Part shown: positions 8,200 through 20,443 of the stretch, piece by piece | How positions within the stretch are numbered: position 1 is the first letter of the stretch | Layout of the letters: each line of letters starts with the position of its first letter | Assembly (NCBI GenBank): GCA_003151595.1 | Contig: PLXW01000106.1 | Location: 74,996 to 138,995 of the forward strand | DNA: 64,000 bases | Reading direction: 5' to 3' | Source of the DNA: Myxococcales bacterium | Lineage (GTDB): Bacteria; Myxococcota; Polyangia; Polyangiales; Polyangiaceae | Translations under genes and position numbers: made by a program | The notes under the pieces: model-generated | Database searches by the model: none | Seen by the model: the letters and a program-made list of their open reading frames with translations, nothing else | What the model was told of the DNA's origin: nothing

Positions 8200-9543
8200 A
8201 TGACAATTCGCTCGACCCTCTCGCTCGTCCTTGCGGCCGCTGCTCTCTCTTCGCTCGGCGCCGCGGGCTGCTCCAGCCCCGGCGATTTCGAGAACGTCAA
8301 AGAGGGCGACGAGGCGCTCTACGGACTCGGCTCGCTCGGGAAGGTCTGGCCGAACGGCGTCGTGCCGGTCTGCTGGGCGGACACGACCAACAACGCCGCG
8401 CTGCGCGCGCAGATTCCGGGGCTCCTCGCGCGCTCGTGGAGCGCGGTGGCGAACGTCACCTTCACCGGCTTCGGAGCTTGCGCGGCGTCAGGCAATCAAG
8501 TCACGGTCGTCTTTGCGTCGGGCTCGCGCGGCTTCACCAGCAGCCTGGGTTACGGCGCCCGCACCGTCACGCTCATCTCGGACGACGCGAGGACGAACCA
8601 GACACATTTTCAGTACGAGGTGGTTCACGAATTCGGTCACGCGCTCGGCTTCGCGCACGAGCAGCAGCGCCCGGACAACTGGGACGCGGGGACGACGGCG
8701 TTTCAGTGCGGAGTGGCCAGCACCAATTCGGACTATGGCAACTACGCGCCGCAATACGGCGGCATCTACCTCACGACGAGGTACGACTCCGCGTCGATCA
8801 TGAATTACTGCGACCCGCTCGGGAACAACACGACGACGCTCAGCCAGGGCGACATCGCCGGCGCGCTGCTCGCCTATCCGTTCCCCTCGAACGCCGCCGC
8901 CGAGGTCACATCGATCACACCGTCGTCGGGACCGAACGTCGGCGGGACGCGAATCACGATCACGGGCGCGCGCTTCGACACCACCGGCAAGACCCAGTTC
9001 TACCTGGGTAGCAACGCCGCCACGAACGTCTCGTGCCCCACGTCGACGCAGTGCACGGCGACGGTCCCGAGGATCTCGCTCCAATCGACGGCGGCGTCGT
9101 ACGACGTCCAGGCCGTCACGGGCACTGTCGTGAGTCGCGCGGGCGCACAGGACCTCTACACGTACACGGCCGGGCCGGCCTGCACGTCGTCGTTCTCGTG
9201 CGTCGGCATCGGGTTCGGCTTCCCGTTCTCGGTCGCCGTCTGTCCGACGTCGGCGAGCTTCTACGAGCTGTTCGGCACCTCGAGCCAGGAGCTCGTCGGC
9301 ACCGGGACGACTTACGAGTTCGACACCAACGACGTCGGCCTCGGCGGAGTCGCGTGCGATCCCACCACAGGATCGTGCACCGGGATCGTGACCTACGAAT
9401 CCTCGGCTTCGTACTGCGGAGCGGTTCCGCCGCCTCCTCCGCCGCCGGCGACGTGCGACGGTGACAAGCGACCGACGGCGAAGTGCTCGGTCGGCTGGAA
9501 GTGCTGCGGTACGGACGGGTGGGCCTGCGGCTTCTGTCAGTAA
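8200..9543 (+). CDS. secreted lipoprotein protease, astacin-like (M12A), with IPT/TIG domain
   Basis: 447 aa. Signal peptide with lipobox GAAGC. The catalytic domain covers about residues 40-225: zinc site HEFGHALGFAHEQQRPDN, with His143, His147 and His153 and catalytic Glu144, and a Met-turn SIMNYC, the astacin/metzincin pattern. Residues 233-325 form an IPT/TIG immunoglobulin-like domain (ITPSSGPNVGGTRITITGARF). A Cys-rich tail follows (CKSDKRP-type spacing with a CSVGWKCCG motif), separated by a run of eight Pro. Likely degrades extracellular protein. Convergent with the AsmA-like gene. Confidence 0.88.
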   Translation: MTIRSTLSLVLAAAALSSLGAAGCSSPGDFENVKEGDEALYGLGSLGKVWPNGVVPVCWADTTNNAALRAQIPGLLARSWSAVANVTFTGFGACAASGNQVTVVFASGSRGFTSSLGYGARTVTLISDDARTNQTHFQYEVVHEFGHALGFAHEQQRPDNWDAGTTAFQCGVASTNSDYGNYAPQYGGIYLTTRYDSASIMNYCDPLGNNTTTLSQGDIAGALLAYPFPSNAAAEVTSITPSSGPNVGGTRITITGARFDTTGKTQFYLGSNAATNVSCPTSTQCTATVPRISLQSTAASYDVQAVTGTVVSRAGAQDLYTYTAGPACTSSFSCVGIGFGFPFSVAVCPTSASFYELFGTSSQELVGTGTTYEFDTNDVGLGGVACDPTTGSCTGIVTYESSASYCGAVPPPPPPPATCDGDKRPTAKCSVGWKCCGTDGWACGFCQ

Positions 9544-9579
9544 GGTCGGGATCGCCCTGCGGATGCCACGGCGCGCGGC

Positions 9580-11517
9580 TCAACGTGCGAGCAGAGCGCC
9601 TTCCCTTTCGCCGCGCGGTGCCACGTTCTCGGCGAACCACTTCGGCGCGCCGATGACGACGAGCCCCGTCTTGCCGGCCGTGAAGGAGATGCCGAGCGCG
9701 GTGGGTCCCGCTTCGACGAGCAAGCCTCCGTCCATTCGATCGCCGCGCTTCTTCAAGGCTCCGCGAAGTCGCGACGAGGCTCCCTGCACCTCGAGGTCCT
9801 CGAGATCGACGGCCCCCTTGGACGCGGCGAGGCGGACGGACCCGTGCATGTTCGCGGTCATCGCTTCGATCAGCGGTGCGGGGACTAGGTCGAGCGCGGT
9901 CCTGGCGACGGGCGACGCTCCTTGCATCGCTTCGTAGAACGACAGGAAGGGGCGAGCGTCGCGCGCCGTGGTCGAGACCGCGAGTCGGATGGATGGGGGA
10001 TCGAAGTGCACCGTCGCCGCGCCGAGCTTCACCTTGCTCCACCACTCCGCGCGCGCCGGATCGCTCAGCGTGAGATCGGTCCCGGCGAGATCGAGCGTCT
10101 GCGCGACGAAGCTCGCTTTCATCGACACCGTTCCGCGCGTGCCCGACGCGACGCGGGCGCCCCAGATCTTCATCGTGAGCGCCGACTCGATCGCCACCTC
10201 CGCGCTCGCGCCGAGGAGCGACCCGTGCCCGTGCGTCTCGAACGTGGCCGCGCCGCGCTCGATGTGAAACGGCACGTCCTTCGGGATCGCTTCGTCGATC
10301 GCGTGAAGATCGAGCGCGTCGACGCGCGCGGTCTCCCACGAGTACGCGAGGTCTCTCGTCACGCTCGCGGGATCGGCGAGGTCCATCGGCTGCGCGTGGG
10401 CGCGCGCGGCGAACGCGGTGCACGTGGCCGCGACGTGCTTCGCGTGCGGCTCGGTGAAGGCGACGTCGGCGAGGCCGATGCTCACAGCACTCCACGCCGT
10501 CGCGTGGGCGGCGTCGGCGTCGCCGGTCGTGAGATCGATCCGGACCCGCCCTTCGAGCTGGTGCTCGTCGATGGTCACCGTCGCCGGCGCGAGCTCGATA
10601 TGTGAATCGGTCCCCATCTTCACGAGCCCGCGGACGACGTTCGCTTCGCTCCGAAAGATCCCCGCGCCGCCTTCGAGCGCGATCGAGTCGTCGCGGAGGA
10701 AGTGCCGGATGAATCGGATCCCACCTATCTCGCCATGGAGCCCCGAGTGCATCGTGAGGGAGCGGAGCACGGCGGCTCCCTTCACCACGTCGAGGTCCAC
10801 GGTGTCGATCTGCGCGTCGACGCGGCCTGTGACTCTCTTCGCGATCGCGTCGTCACCGGTCGTGAGCGCGACGCTCTCGATCTCGGCGGTCGCGGGGGCG
10901 ACGGCGAGATGCTTGTCCCCGAGCGTGAAGCCCCCCTTGGCGCCGAGCGTCCCCGCGACGCGGAACGCGTCGATCCAGACCTCGCGCACGGCGTCGGCCT
11001 CGACCCCTTGCAGGTCGATGATCCACGGACTCGGCTTCTCGGCGTCGACGCCGCTCGGCTCGGGCGGCACGCCGAGAAGCGGGACGGCGTCGAAGCCGTC
11101 GATGCTCGGCATTCGCGCGACGCGATCGGGGTTCACCGCAGCGGGGTCGAGGCGGAAGCGCGTGCGGAACGTCACGCCGGTCGCAACGACCTTCGAGACG
11201 TGGAAGCGGTGGCGGAGGAGAGAGAACAGCGAGAGGTCGGCGTCCGCCGCGTCGATGTGCAGGGCCCACTCGATCTCTGCGCTGCGACCGCGAAGCTCGA
11301 AGCCTTCGACGTGGACGCGGCCTGGCCAGAAGGTGTGCGCGCTCTTGAGCTGAAGGCGCAGGCGCTCGGGGTGCTTGCTGACCAGATGGGCGATCGCGCC
11401 GCTCGAGAGCAAGACGTTGGCCCCACCTCCGTAGAGCACGACGAGGAGTGCGAGCACGCACGCCACGCCGCGCGCGATTTTGCGCCAGCTCAGTCGTGGG
11501 ATCTTCGGGTGGAACAC
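9580..11517 (-). CDS. AsmA-like/DUF748-type inner-membrane protein
   Basis: 645 aa. One N-terminal transmembrane helix (residues 15-35, IARGVACVLALLVVLYGG), then a long periplasmic beta-rich region with repeated layers such as VHVEGFELRGRS, VVATGVTFRTRFRL, LEDLEVQGASSRLRGALKKR. This matches the AsmA/TamB/DUF748 bridge-like group, thought to shuttle phospholipid or assist outer-membrane biogenesis. The specific role is not determinable. It is the only gene on its transcript; 100 bp upstream a divergent tiny ORF begins. Confidence 0.75.
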   Translation of the reverse strand: MFHPKIPRLSWRKIARGVACVLALLVVLYGGGANVLLSSGAIAHLVSKHPERLRLQLKSAHTFWPGRVHVEGFELRGRSAEIEWALHIDAADADLSLFSLLRHRFHVSKVVATGVTFRTRFRLDPAAVNPDRVARMPSIDGFDAVPLLGVPPEPSGVDAEKPSPWIIDLQGVEADAVREVWIDAFRVAGTLGAKGGFTLGDKHLAVAPATAEIESVALTTGDDAIAKRVTGRVDAQIDTVDLDVVKGAAVLRSLTMHSGLHGEIGGIRFIRHFLRDDSIALEGGAGIFRSEANVVRGLVKMGTDSHIELAPATVTIDEHQLEGRVRIDLTTGDADAAHATAWSAVSIGLADVAFTEPHAKHVAATCTAFAARAHAQPMDLADPASVTRDLAYSWETARVDALDLHAIDEAIPKDVPFHIERGAATFETHGHGSLLGASAEVAIESALTMKIWGARVASGTRGTVSMKASFVAQTLDLAGTDLTLSDPARAEWWSKVKLGAATVHFDPPSIRLAVSTTARDARPFLSFYEAMQGASPVARTALDLVPAPLIEAMTANMHGSVRLAASKGAVDLEDLEVQGASSRLRGALKKRGDRMDGGLLVEAGPTALGISFTAGKTGLVVIGAPKWFAENVAPRGEREGALLAR

Positions 11518-11618
11518 GTCGGGCGGGATGTACCTGCGGAGAGCGTGCCGTGGCTCGAGGTTGAAAACGGCGGCGGCAGAGCCTGACGTAGCGCGCGAGC
11601 GACGCTAGGAGACTGGGC

Positions 11619-11732
11619 GTGCTCCCCCGAATCGTGCTGGTGCTCGTGCTGACCGCGATGTTCGCTGGAGCCGCATGGGCCGCGAATGGCCAGAAGCGCG
11701 CGACGATCGGAACCGTAGGGAGCGCGAACTAA
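11619..11732 (+). CDS. candidate 37-aa secreted peptide
   Basis: GTG start at 11619 preceded by a strong AGGAG (11607-11611) with 7-nt spacing. The product starts with a clean signal peptide (MLPRIVLVLVLTAMFAGAAWA) with an AxA cleavage site, leaving a mature peptide of about 16 residues (ANGQKRATIGTVGSAN). Its TAA lies 8 bp before the stop of the convergent gene at 11741. No homologue known to me; the RBS and signal peptide argue that it is real. Confidence 0.45.
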   Translation: MLPRIVLVLVLTAMFAGAAWAANGQKRATIGTVGSAN

Positions 11733-11740
11733 ACGTTGCT

Positions 11741-12466
11741 CTAGACCTCGCTGGCGACCCAATCGCGGCGAGCCTTCGTTCGCAGCGAGAGCCGGCTCCC
11801 GCCGCGATCGTTCACGCCGTACACGTTCAATCGCGGCGTGACCTTTCCACCCCAGTTCGCGAGCCACTTGCGCCGGCGCGTGTCGAAGAACTCCGCGTAG
11901 CAGCCTGTCGGCACCTGGAACGGGCGCGTGAGCTTGTGCGCCTGATCGAACCGAGCGCTGCGCGCCTCGCGCCACGGCTCGAACCACGCCGGGTGAACGA
12001 AGTCCGATACGGGGACGCCGTCGATCTCGTACGTGAAGCGATCGTCCTGGCAGGCGTCGCAGACCTCGTACGAATAGAGACGCTGGCCCAGCGATTCGTC
12101 CTCGACCAGGACGCCGAGGGTGGTCTCGGGATTCATCAAGAGCTCGAGGAGCTCGTGGCTCGCGGTGCTCGTCCAGCCCGAGGAACACTTCGACGCCTCT
12201 TCGATGAACACGCGCCCGAGCGGGAGCCCCTCCTTGGTGAGCTCGTGGTAGCCGTCGTCCTGGCTCCGCTGGTCGAGGAGGACGAGCTGCCATGCGCCGC
12301 GATGCGGCTTGGCGCCTCTGGCCGTGTAGTGGAGGTCGGCGGTGATTCCCCAGACGGGGGCGAAGTCGCGATGGACTTGTTTGCGGAGCGCGCGGACGCA
12401 GCGACGGATCTCGGCCGCGGAGACGCGCGTCGTGGCATTGATGACGTCGACGTGGACGCGGCGCAT
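11741..12466 (-). CDS. predicted zincin-like protein (SHELLE motif), 241 aa
   Basis: No signal peptide. Residues around 105-115 read SHELLELLMNPE, an HExxE arrangement like a zinc metallopeptidase helix, and further on GVPVSDFVHPAWF, a pairing I have seen in a family of uncharacterised proteins. Cys are few (CDAC). The last 40 residues carry Trp/Arg-rich strands. It starts 3 bp after the PadR gene's stop, so the two are one operon. Peptidase activity is an inference from the motif only. Confidence 0.65.
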   Translation of the reverse strand: MRRVHVDVINATTRVSAAEIRRCVRALRKQVHRDFAPVWGITADLHYTARGAKPHRGAWQLVLLDQRSQDDGYHELTKEGLPLGRVFIEEASKCSSGWTSTASHELLELLMNPETTLGVLVEDESLGQRLYSYEVCDACQDDRFTYEIDGVPVSDFVHPAWFEPWREARSARFDQAHKLTRPFQVPTGCYAEFFDTRRRKWLANWGGKVTPRLNVYGVNDRGGSRLSLRTKARRDWVASEV

Positions 12467-12469
12467 GGC

Positions 12470-13027
12470 TCACGAACCTCGCCGGCTCGGGGCTTTCTTG
12501 GTGCCGTCCTTGATCCACGGGAGCTTCTCGAGCCACTCGAGCATGGCCACCTCGTACGTGATCCCCAGCTCGAGGGTCGAGCGCTGGAAGTCGTCCGCGT
12601 CCGGCAGTCCCTCCGCTTTCATCCTTCGGTATTCCTCGAGCCGTCCGCGATGCTCGACGCGCGCCTTCTCCAGAAACCGGCGCAGCAGCTCGGGCGGCAG
12701 GTTCTTTCCGAAGAAGACCGTCACGACGATCGGCAGGCGCAGGATCTCCGGGCCGGGCTCTTTCGCGAGCCATGCCGCGAAGGCGGTCTTGCCGGCGGCC
12801 GTGATGGCGTACGGAACCTTGTCGCGCACCCCCGCGCGCTTCGCCGTCACGTAGCCCGCCGACGCGAGCGTCTTGAGCTCGCGGTACACCTGGCTGCGGG
12901 TGACGTTCCAGAAATAGCCGACGGAGGCCTCCACGGCCTGCACGAGGTCCCAGCCGGTCTCCGGCCCCTTGTGAAGGAAGCCGAGAAGCGATGCGGCGGT
13001 AGCGTTCAGATCGGTGGGACTTGACAT
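12470..13027 (-). CDS. PadR-family transcriptional regulator
   Basis: 185 aa from ATG 13025-13027 (MSSPTDLNATAAS). N-terminal winged helix: LLGFLHKGPETGWDLVQAVE, VTRSQVYRELKTLASAGYV, VPYAITAAGKTAFAAWL, the PadR pattern. The C-terminal half is the helical dimerisation domain (LRRFLEKARVEHRGRLEEYRRM). PadR proteins usually repress a neighbouring operon until a small aromatic ligand binds. It is divergent from the carotenoid oxygenase across a 69-bp gap holding a palindrome, and heads an operon with the zincin-like gene. Confidence 0.9.
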   Translation of the reverse strand: MSSPTDLNATAASLLGFLHKGPETGWDLVQAVEASVGYFWNVTRSQVYRELKTLASAGYVTAKRAGVRDKVPYAITAAGKTAFAAWLAKEPGPEILRLPIVVTVFFGKNLPPELLRRFLEKARVEHRGRLEEYRRMKAEGLPDADDFQRSTLELGITYEVAMLEWLEKLPWIKDGTKKAPSRRGS

Positions 13028-13031
13028 TCCA

Positions 13032-13069
13032 ATGTGCTCGGTCAAAGTGGACGAATGGATGGTCCACAT
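13032..13069. promoter_or_regulatory. probable PadR operator between padR-like and carotenoid oxygenase genes
   Basis: GTGGAC (13047-13052) and GTCCAC (13062-13067) form a perfect inverted repeat with a 9-nt spacer. An outer pair ATGTG (13032-13036) / CACAT (13065-13069) recalls the ATGT...ACAT core of known PadR sites. It lies in the only intergenic space between the two divergent genes. Confidence 0.6.
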
Positions 13070-13096
13070 AGGACCGTCAATTAGGAGGGTACCACC

Positions 13097-14575
13097 ATGA
13101 CGACCGTTTCAAGTGCGCTCGGGACGACCGCGGCCAAACGAAGCGCCGTGCCGGCCTGGGAGGAGCTCGGGTTTCGCTCGCTCGAGACGGAGATCGTCGA
13201 GGCGCGGCCGCTCGAGGTTCGCGGCGCGCTGCCGAAGGAGCTCTCCGGCGCGCTGTACCGGATCGGCCCCGCGCGCCACGACGTGTACGGCGATCGCTTC
13301 CGGTCGTGGTTCGACGGCGACGGCATGGTCCACGCGCTCGCCATCGAAGGGGGCCGGGTCACCTACCGAAATCGCTTCGTGGCGACGCTCGGAAAGGTCG
13401 CCGAGGACCGCGCCAGCAAGCGCCTCTACGGGAGCTTCGACACGCCCGGGCCGGGCGGCGCGGTGACGCGCTTCGTCCACCGCAACGATCGCAAGAACCC
13501 GGCGAACACCAACGTCGTCTTTCACGCCGGGAAGCTCCTGGCGCTCTGTGAAGCGGGGCGTCCGTACCGGCTCGACCCCGAGACGCTCGAGACGATGGGC
13601 GAGGACGACATGAGCGGTACGCTCGCGTCGGACGCGACCTACTCCGCTCACGCCAAGCTCGATCCGGAGACGGGCGAGATGTGGAACTTCGGCGCGAGTT
13701 ACGGCAGGGAGGCGAAGCTCCATGTGTTCTGCACGACGAAGAAGGGCGAGACCCGGTTGGCGGCCGAGCTGACGATGCCCGTGCCCGCCATGGTGCACGA
13801 CTTCGCGATCACCAAGACCAAGGTCGTCTTCGTCATCGCGCCCATCGTTCTTCCGCGCGTGCCGCTCGCGCTCGTCCTCGGGCAAGCGAGCTTCGGTGAG
13901 TCGCTCCGTTACCGGCCCGAGCTCGGCGTGAACGTCGCCGTCGTCGACCGTGCCACCGGCGAGACGCGCTGGTCGCGCACCGATCCGTTCATGCTCTTCC
14001 ACACCGTGAACGCCTGGGACGAAGGGAACGACGTGGTGCTCGACGTGTGCGCCTACCCTGACGCGCGCATCATGCGAACGATCGAGGACGTGATGGTGGG
14101 CGACGCGCCGCACCGGGCGCCCTCGTACGTCGAGCGGATGAGGATCGAGTCTTCCGGGCGGGTCACGCGCGTTCGCCTCTCGGAGACGCCGCTGGAGTTC
14201 CCGCGCGTCGCCGGCCGCGCGTTCGGCAAGCAGCACCGCATCGTGTACGGCGTGGCGTGGACCGAGGGGCGGCCGTTCTTCGCGCTGCCTGCGGTCATCG
14301 ACACGGTCACCGGTGAGACGCGCCTCGCGGCGCTCGGTCCGGCGGAGTTCGCGGGGGAGTGCGTGCCGGTCTCGAAGGCGAACGCCACGTCCGAGTCGGA
14401 CGTGTGGCTTCTCACGCTCGTCCTCGACGGCGCTTCGCGCGCGACCGAGCTGCGCGTGCTCGATGGGGCGGACGTCGCTGCGCCACCGGTCGCCACGGTG
14501 CGCTTGCCTCACGTCGTACCCTTCGGGTTTCACGGCAACTGGGTGTCGAGCGCGCGCCGGGGAGCGGTGGCGTGA
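13097..14575 (+). CDS. carotenoid oxygenase (CCD/RPE65 family)
   Basis: 492 aa, usual size for the family. Seven-bladed propeller enzyme that cleaves carotenoids or stilbenes at a C=C bond with O2, using Fe(II) held by four His. These are visible: His185 (SAHAKLDPETGE), His234 (MVHDFAITK), His302 (FHTVNAWDEG) and His479 (PFGFHGNW). The strong AGGAGG at 13083-13088 fixes the ATG at 13097. Cytoplasmic or membrane-associated. The divergent PadR regulator and the palindrome upstream suggest ligand-controlled expression. Confidence 0.93.
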   Translation: MTTVSSALGTTAAKRSAVPAWEELGFRSLETEIVEARPLEVRGALPKELSGALYRIGPARHDVYGDRFRSWFDGDGMVHALAIEGGRVTYRNRFVATLGKVAEDRASKRLYGSFDTPGPGGAVTRFVHRNDRKNPANTNVVFHAGKLLALCEAGRPYRLDPETLETMGEDDMSGTLASDATYSAHAKLDPETGEMWNFGASYGREAKLHVFCTTKKGETRLAAELTMPVPAMVHDFAITKTKVVFVIAPIVLPRVPLALVLGQASFGESLRYRPELGVNVAVVDRATGETRWSRTDPFMLFHTVNAWDEGNDVVLDVCAYPDARIMRTIEDVMVGDAPHRAPSYVERMRIESSGRVTRVRLSETPLEFPRVAGRAFGKQHRIVYGVAWTEGRPFFALPAVIDTVTGETRLAALGPAEFAGECVPVSKANATSESDVWLLTLVLDGASRATELRVLDGADVAAPPVATVRLPHVVPFGFHGNWVSSARRGAVA

Positions 14576-14658
14576 GTCGCCGATTCCTCGTTGCCCCGGC
14601 TGCGTTCGCGCTGCTGCTCGGCACTGTGTGCACTGCGCTCGGGCAGCTGAGGTATTGA
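14572..14658 (+). CDS. possible 28-aa hydrophobic peptide overlapping the oxygenase stop
   Basis: GTG at 14572 overlaps the oxygenase TGA (GTGA, 4 bp), the form of translational coupling. The product is one hydrophobic segment (VAPAAFALLLGTVCTALGQ) with an Arg-rich start. It could equally be chance or the remnant of a larger membrane protein. Confidence 0.25.
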   Translation: MSRRFLVAPAAFALLLGTVCTALGQLRY

Positions 14659-14680
14659 AGCGCGCGGGCAGGCGCGCGCG

Positions 14681-14989
14681 TCACGACTCCGCGTGGATCA
14701 CGCCGACGGCGAGACGGACCTCGATGGTCGCTTCGCGGAGCGTCTCCATCGCTTCGAGGATCTCCAGCCAGGCGGCGCCCGTCCGAGTCTCGGTCCAGTC
14801 GTCCGGGTGCGCGTTGATAAAGGCCTCGATCGTGTGGGTCATGGAGAAGATCGCCGCGTCGTCGGGCAGAAGCTCCTCGATGGCTGGAACGCTGGGAGCG
14901 TTCGCCGGAGAAGGTGGTGAGCTCGCGGCCGCGCTCGGCTTCGTCGTGAGCGGGTTCTGCTTCGTTCGAGGGGGATCCGGTTTCGCCAT
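14681..14989 (-). CDS. small hypothetical protein, 102 aa
   Basis: Residues 1-35 are Pro/Ala/Ser-rich and disordered; residues 36-102 are predicted helical (AIEELLPDDAAIFSMTHTIE, LEILEAMETLREATIEVRLA). No known domain. It is divergent from the histidine kinase at 15055. A degraded copy of its C-terminal part lies at 44997-45113, which shows it belongs to a family with more than one copy in this genome. Confidence 0.65.
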   Translation of the reverse strand: MAKPDPPRTKQNPLTTKPSAAASSPPSPANAPSVPAIEELLPDDAAIFSMTHTIEAFINAHPDDWTETRTGAAWLEILEAMETLREATIEVRLAVGVIHAES

Positions 14990-15054
14990 GAGGCGCCGCC
15001 TTTCCGTGGCGTTCGAAGATTATCTGACCTCTCATCCGAGGTACGGTGACTTCG

Positions 15055-16521
15055 ATGTTCGGGTCGCTCCCCGCTCCCGCCGTGTTGCAAGCGCTGCTCG
15101 AGGGACTCGAGGGCGTGGGCATCGGTTGCACCGTCGTCCTTGATCACGGCGACCGCATGGAACGGGTCTACGCGAACCAGGCGCTCGCGACGATCTTCGG
15201 CCTGGACCTCGAGGCGATGCGGAAGCTCCCGCCGATGGAGATCCTTTCGCCGAAGGAGCGCGAGCGGCTCGACACGGTGCGTGCCGCGCTCCGAGAGTCC
15301 GGGGCCGGGCCGGTCTTCGTCGAGACGGAGATCGTCCGCGCGGACGGAGCGGTGGTGCCGATCGAGCTCGGCCTCGCGCATGGCGTGATCAATGGTGTCA
15401 GTACGAAGTTCGCGTTCCTCCGCGACGCTTCGGCGAAGCACGCGACGGAAGTGGCGCTTCGCGAATCCGAAGAGCGCTTTCGGCGCGTGGCCGAGTCGTC
15501 GCCCGACTCGATCACGATCTACTCCGCCGGGAAGTACATCTACGCGAACCCCGTCGCGCTGAAGATCCTCGGACTCTCCTCGGTGGAGGAGCTCGCGAAC
15601 GTCAACCCGCTGGCCTCCGTCCCCGTCGAACGCCACGACGAGGTCCGCGCGCACGGCGATCGCACCCGCAAGGGCGACAAGGGATCGCCGCTCCAGTTCC
15701 GGCGGACGGGGCCTGACGGCGAAGACAGGCTCATCGAGGCGTCGCTCTCATCGACGTCGATCGACGGCGTCCCCGCGCTCATCTCGTACGCGCGCGACAT
15801 CACCGAGCGGGTCAGGCTCCACGCCGAGCTGATGAAGCGCGATCGCCTGGCGTCGCTCGGCACGCTCGCCTCGGGCGTCGCGCACGAGCTCAACAACCCA
15901 CTCACATCGCTGAGCATGCAGGCGCGGCGGCTGCACGACGATGCCGACAGACATGGGTTCTCTGCGGAGGTGAGAGAAGCCTTGGGGCAGATGCACGAGG
16001 CGACCACGCGGATGACGGCCATCATCGCCGACCTCCTGTTCATCGCGCGCCCGGTCGAGCAGCCGCAGGCGCACGTCGATGTCGCGCAGATCCTCGGGTC
16101 GACGCTGGCGCTTTTGCGTGCGGGGACGGTGAGCTGGCCGACCGTGCACGTTCAGCTCGAGCCGATTCCTTGCGTCGAGGGGTATGCCTCGAAGCTCGGG
16201 CAGGTGTTTCTCAATATTCTGCGGAACGCCGTGCAAGCCGTGGAGAACCGCGCGGACGGAGAGATCAACGTGAGGGCCAGCGTCGAGGGGGAGAGGGTCG
16301 TCGTCGGCATCACGGACAACGGGGCTGGCGTGCCGAAGCACGTGATCCCGCACCTGATGCAACCCTTCTTCACGACGAAGCCACAAGGGACCGGGATCGG
16401 GCTGTGGATCAGCCAGACGCTCGTCGCGCTGCATGGGGGGTCGCTCGAGATCGAGAGCGAGGAGGGGCGAGGGACGACGGTGACGGTGAGGCTTCCGCAG
16501 AGGCTGGAGGGGCGGGGGTGA
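15055..16521 (+). CDS. PAS-domain sensor histidine kinase (soluble)
   Basis: 488 aa, no transmembrane segment, so a cytoplasmic sensor. First PAS-like domain at about residues 15-125, second PAS at about 145-255 (ESEERFRRVAESSPDSITIY). HisKA with phospho-acceptor His in SGVAHELNNPLTSL; HATPase with N box LNILRNAVQAV, G1 ITDNGAGVP and G2 GTGIGLWISQ. The form is that of NtrB-type myxobacterial kinases. A GTG at 15046 would add three residues. No response regulator is adjacent, so it is an orphan kinase. It ends 17 bp before a hairpin shared with the opposite gene. Confidence 0.92.
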   Translation: MFGSLPAPAVLQALLEGLEGVGIGCTVVLDHGDRMERVYANQALATIFGLDLEAMRKLPPMEILSPKERERLDTVRAALRESGAGPVFVETEIVRADGAVVPIELGLAHGVINGVSTKFAFLRDASAKHATEVALRESEERFRRVAESSPDSITIYSAGKYIYANPVALKILGLSSVEELANVNPLASVPVERHDEVRAHGDRTRKGDKGSPLQFRRTGPDGEDRLIEASLSSTSIDGVPALISYARDITERVRLHAELMKRDRLASLGTLASGVAHELNNPLTSLSMQARRLHDDADRHGFSAEVREALGQMHEATTRMTAIIADLLFIARPVEQPQAHVDVAQILGSTLALLRAGTVSWPTVHVQLEPIPCVEGYASKLGQVFLNILRNAVQAVENRADGEINVRASVEGERVVVGITDNGAGVPKHVIPHLMQPFFTTKPQGTGIGLWISQTLVALHGGSLEIESEEGRGTTVTVRLPQRLEGRG

Positions 16522-16538
16522 GAACGGGTGAGGGAAGC

Positions 16539-16556
16539 GGTCTGACCGGGTTTTGG

Positions 16557-16563
<7 letters not shown>
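16539..16563. terminator. hairpin between convergent kinase genes
   Basis: Arms GGTCTGACC (16539-16547) and GGTCAGGCC (16555-16563), loop GGGTTTT, followed on the plus strand by TCTTTCGTC. It overlaps the stop of the minus-strand gene, so it could serve both. A near-identical element occurs at 23534-23558. Confidence 0.6.
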
Positions 16564-20315
<3,752 letters not shown>

Positions 20316-20443
20316 CCTCGTCGACGACGTCGGCGATCCCGCAATCCGGGTTCATTCCACCGCGCGTGAGACGGTCGCCTCGGTCGCCGTGTCTTCAGGC
20401 CAGAGACGCCCTCGTCCACGCAACCCCTTCCCACGGATTGACC

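Noticed and set aside
13109..14533. Long minus-strand frame opposite the carotenoid oxygenase
   Set aside because: Composition is Arg/His-rich without motif; it is a GC3 shadow of a gene with all four His ligands.
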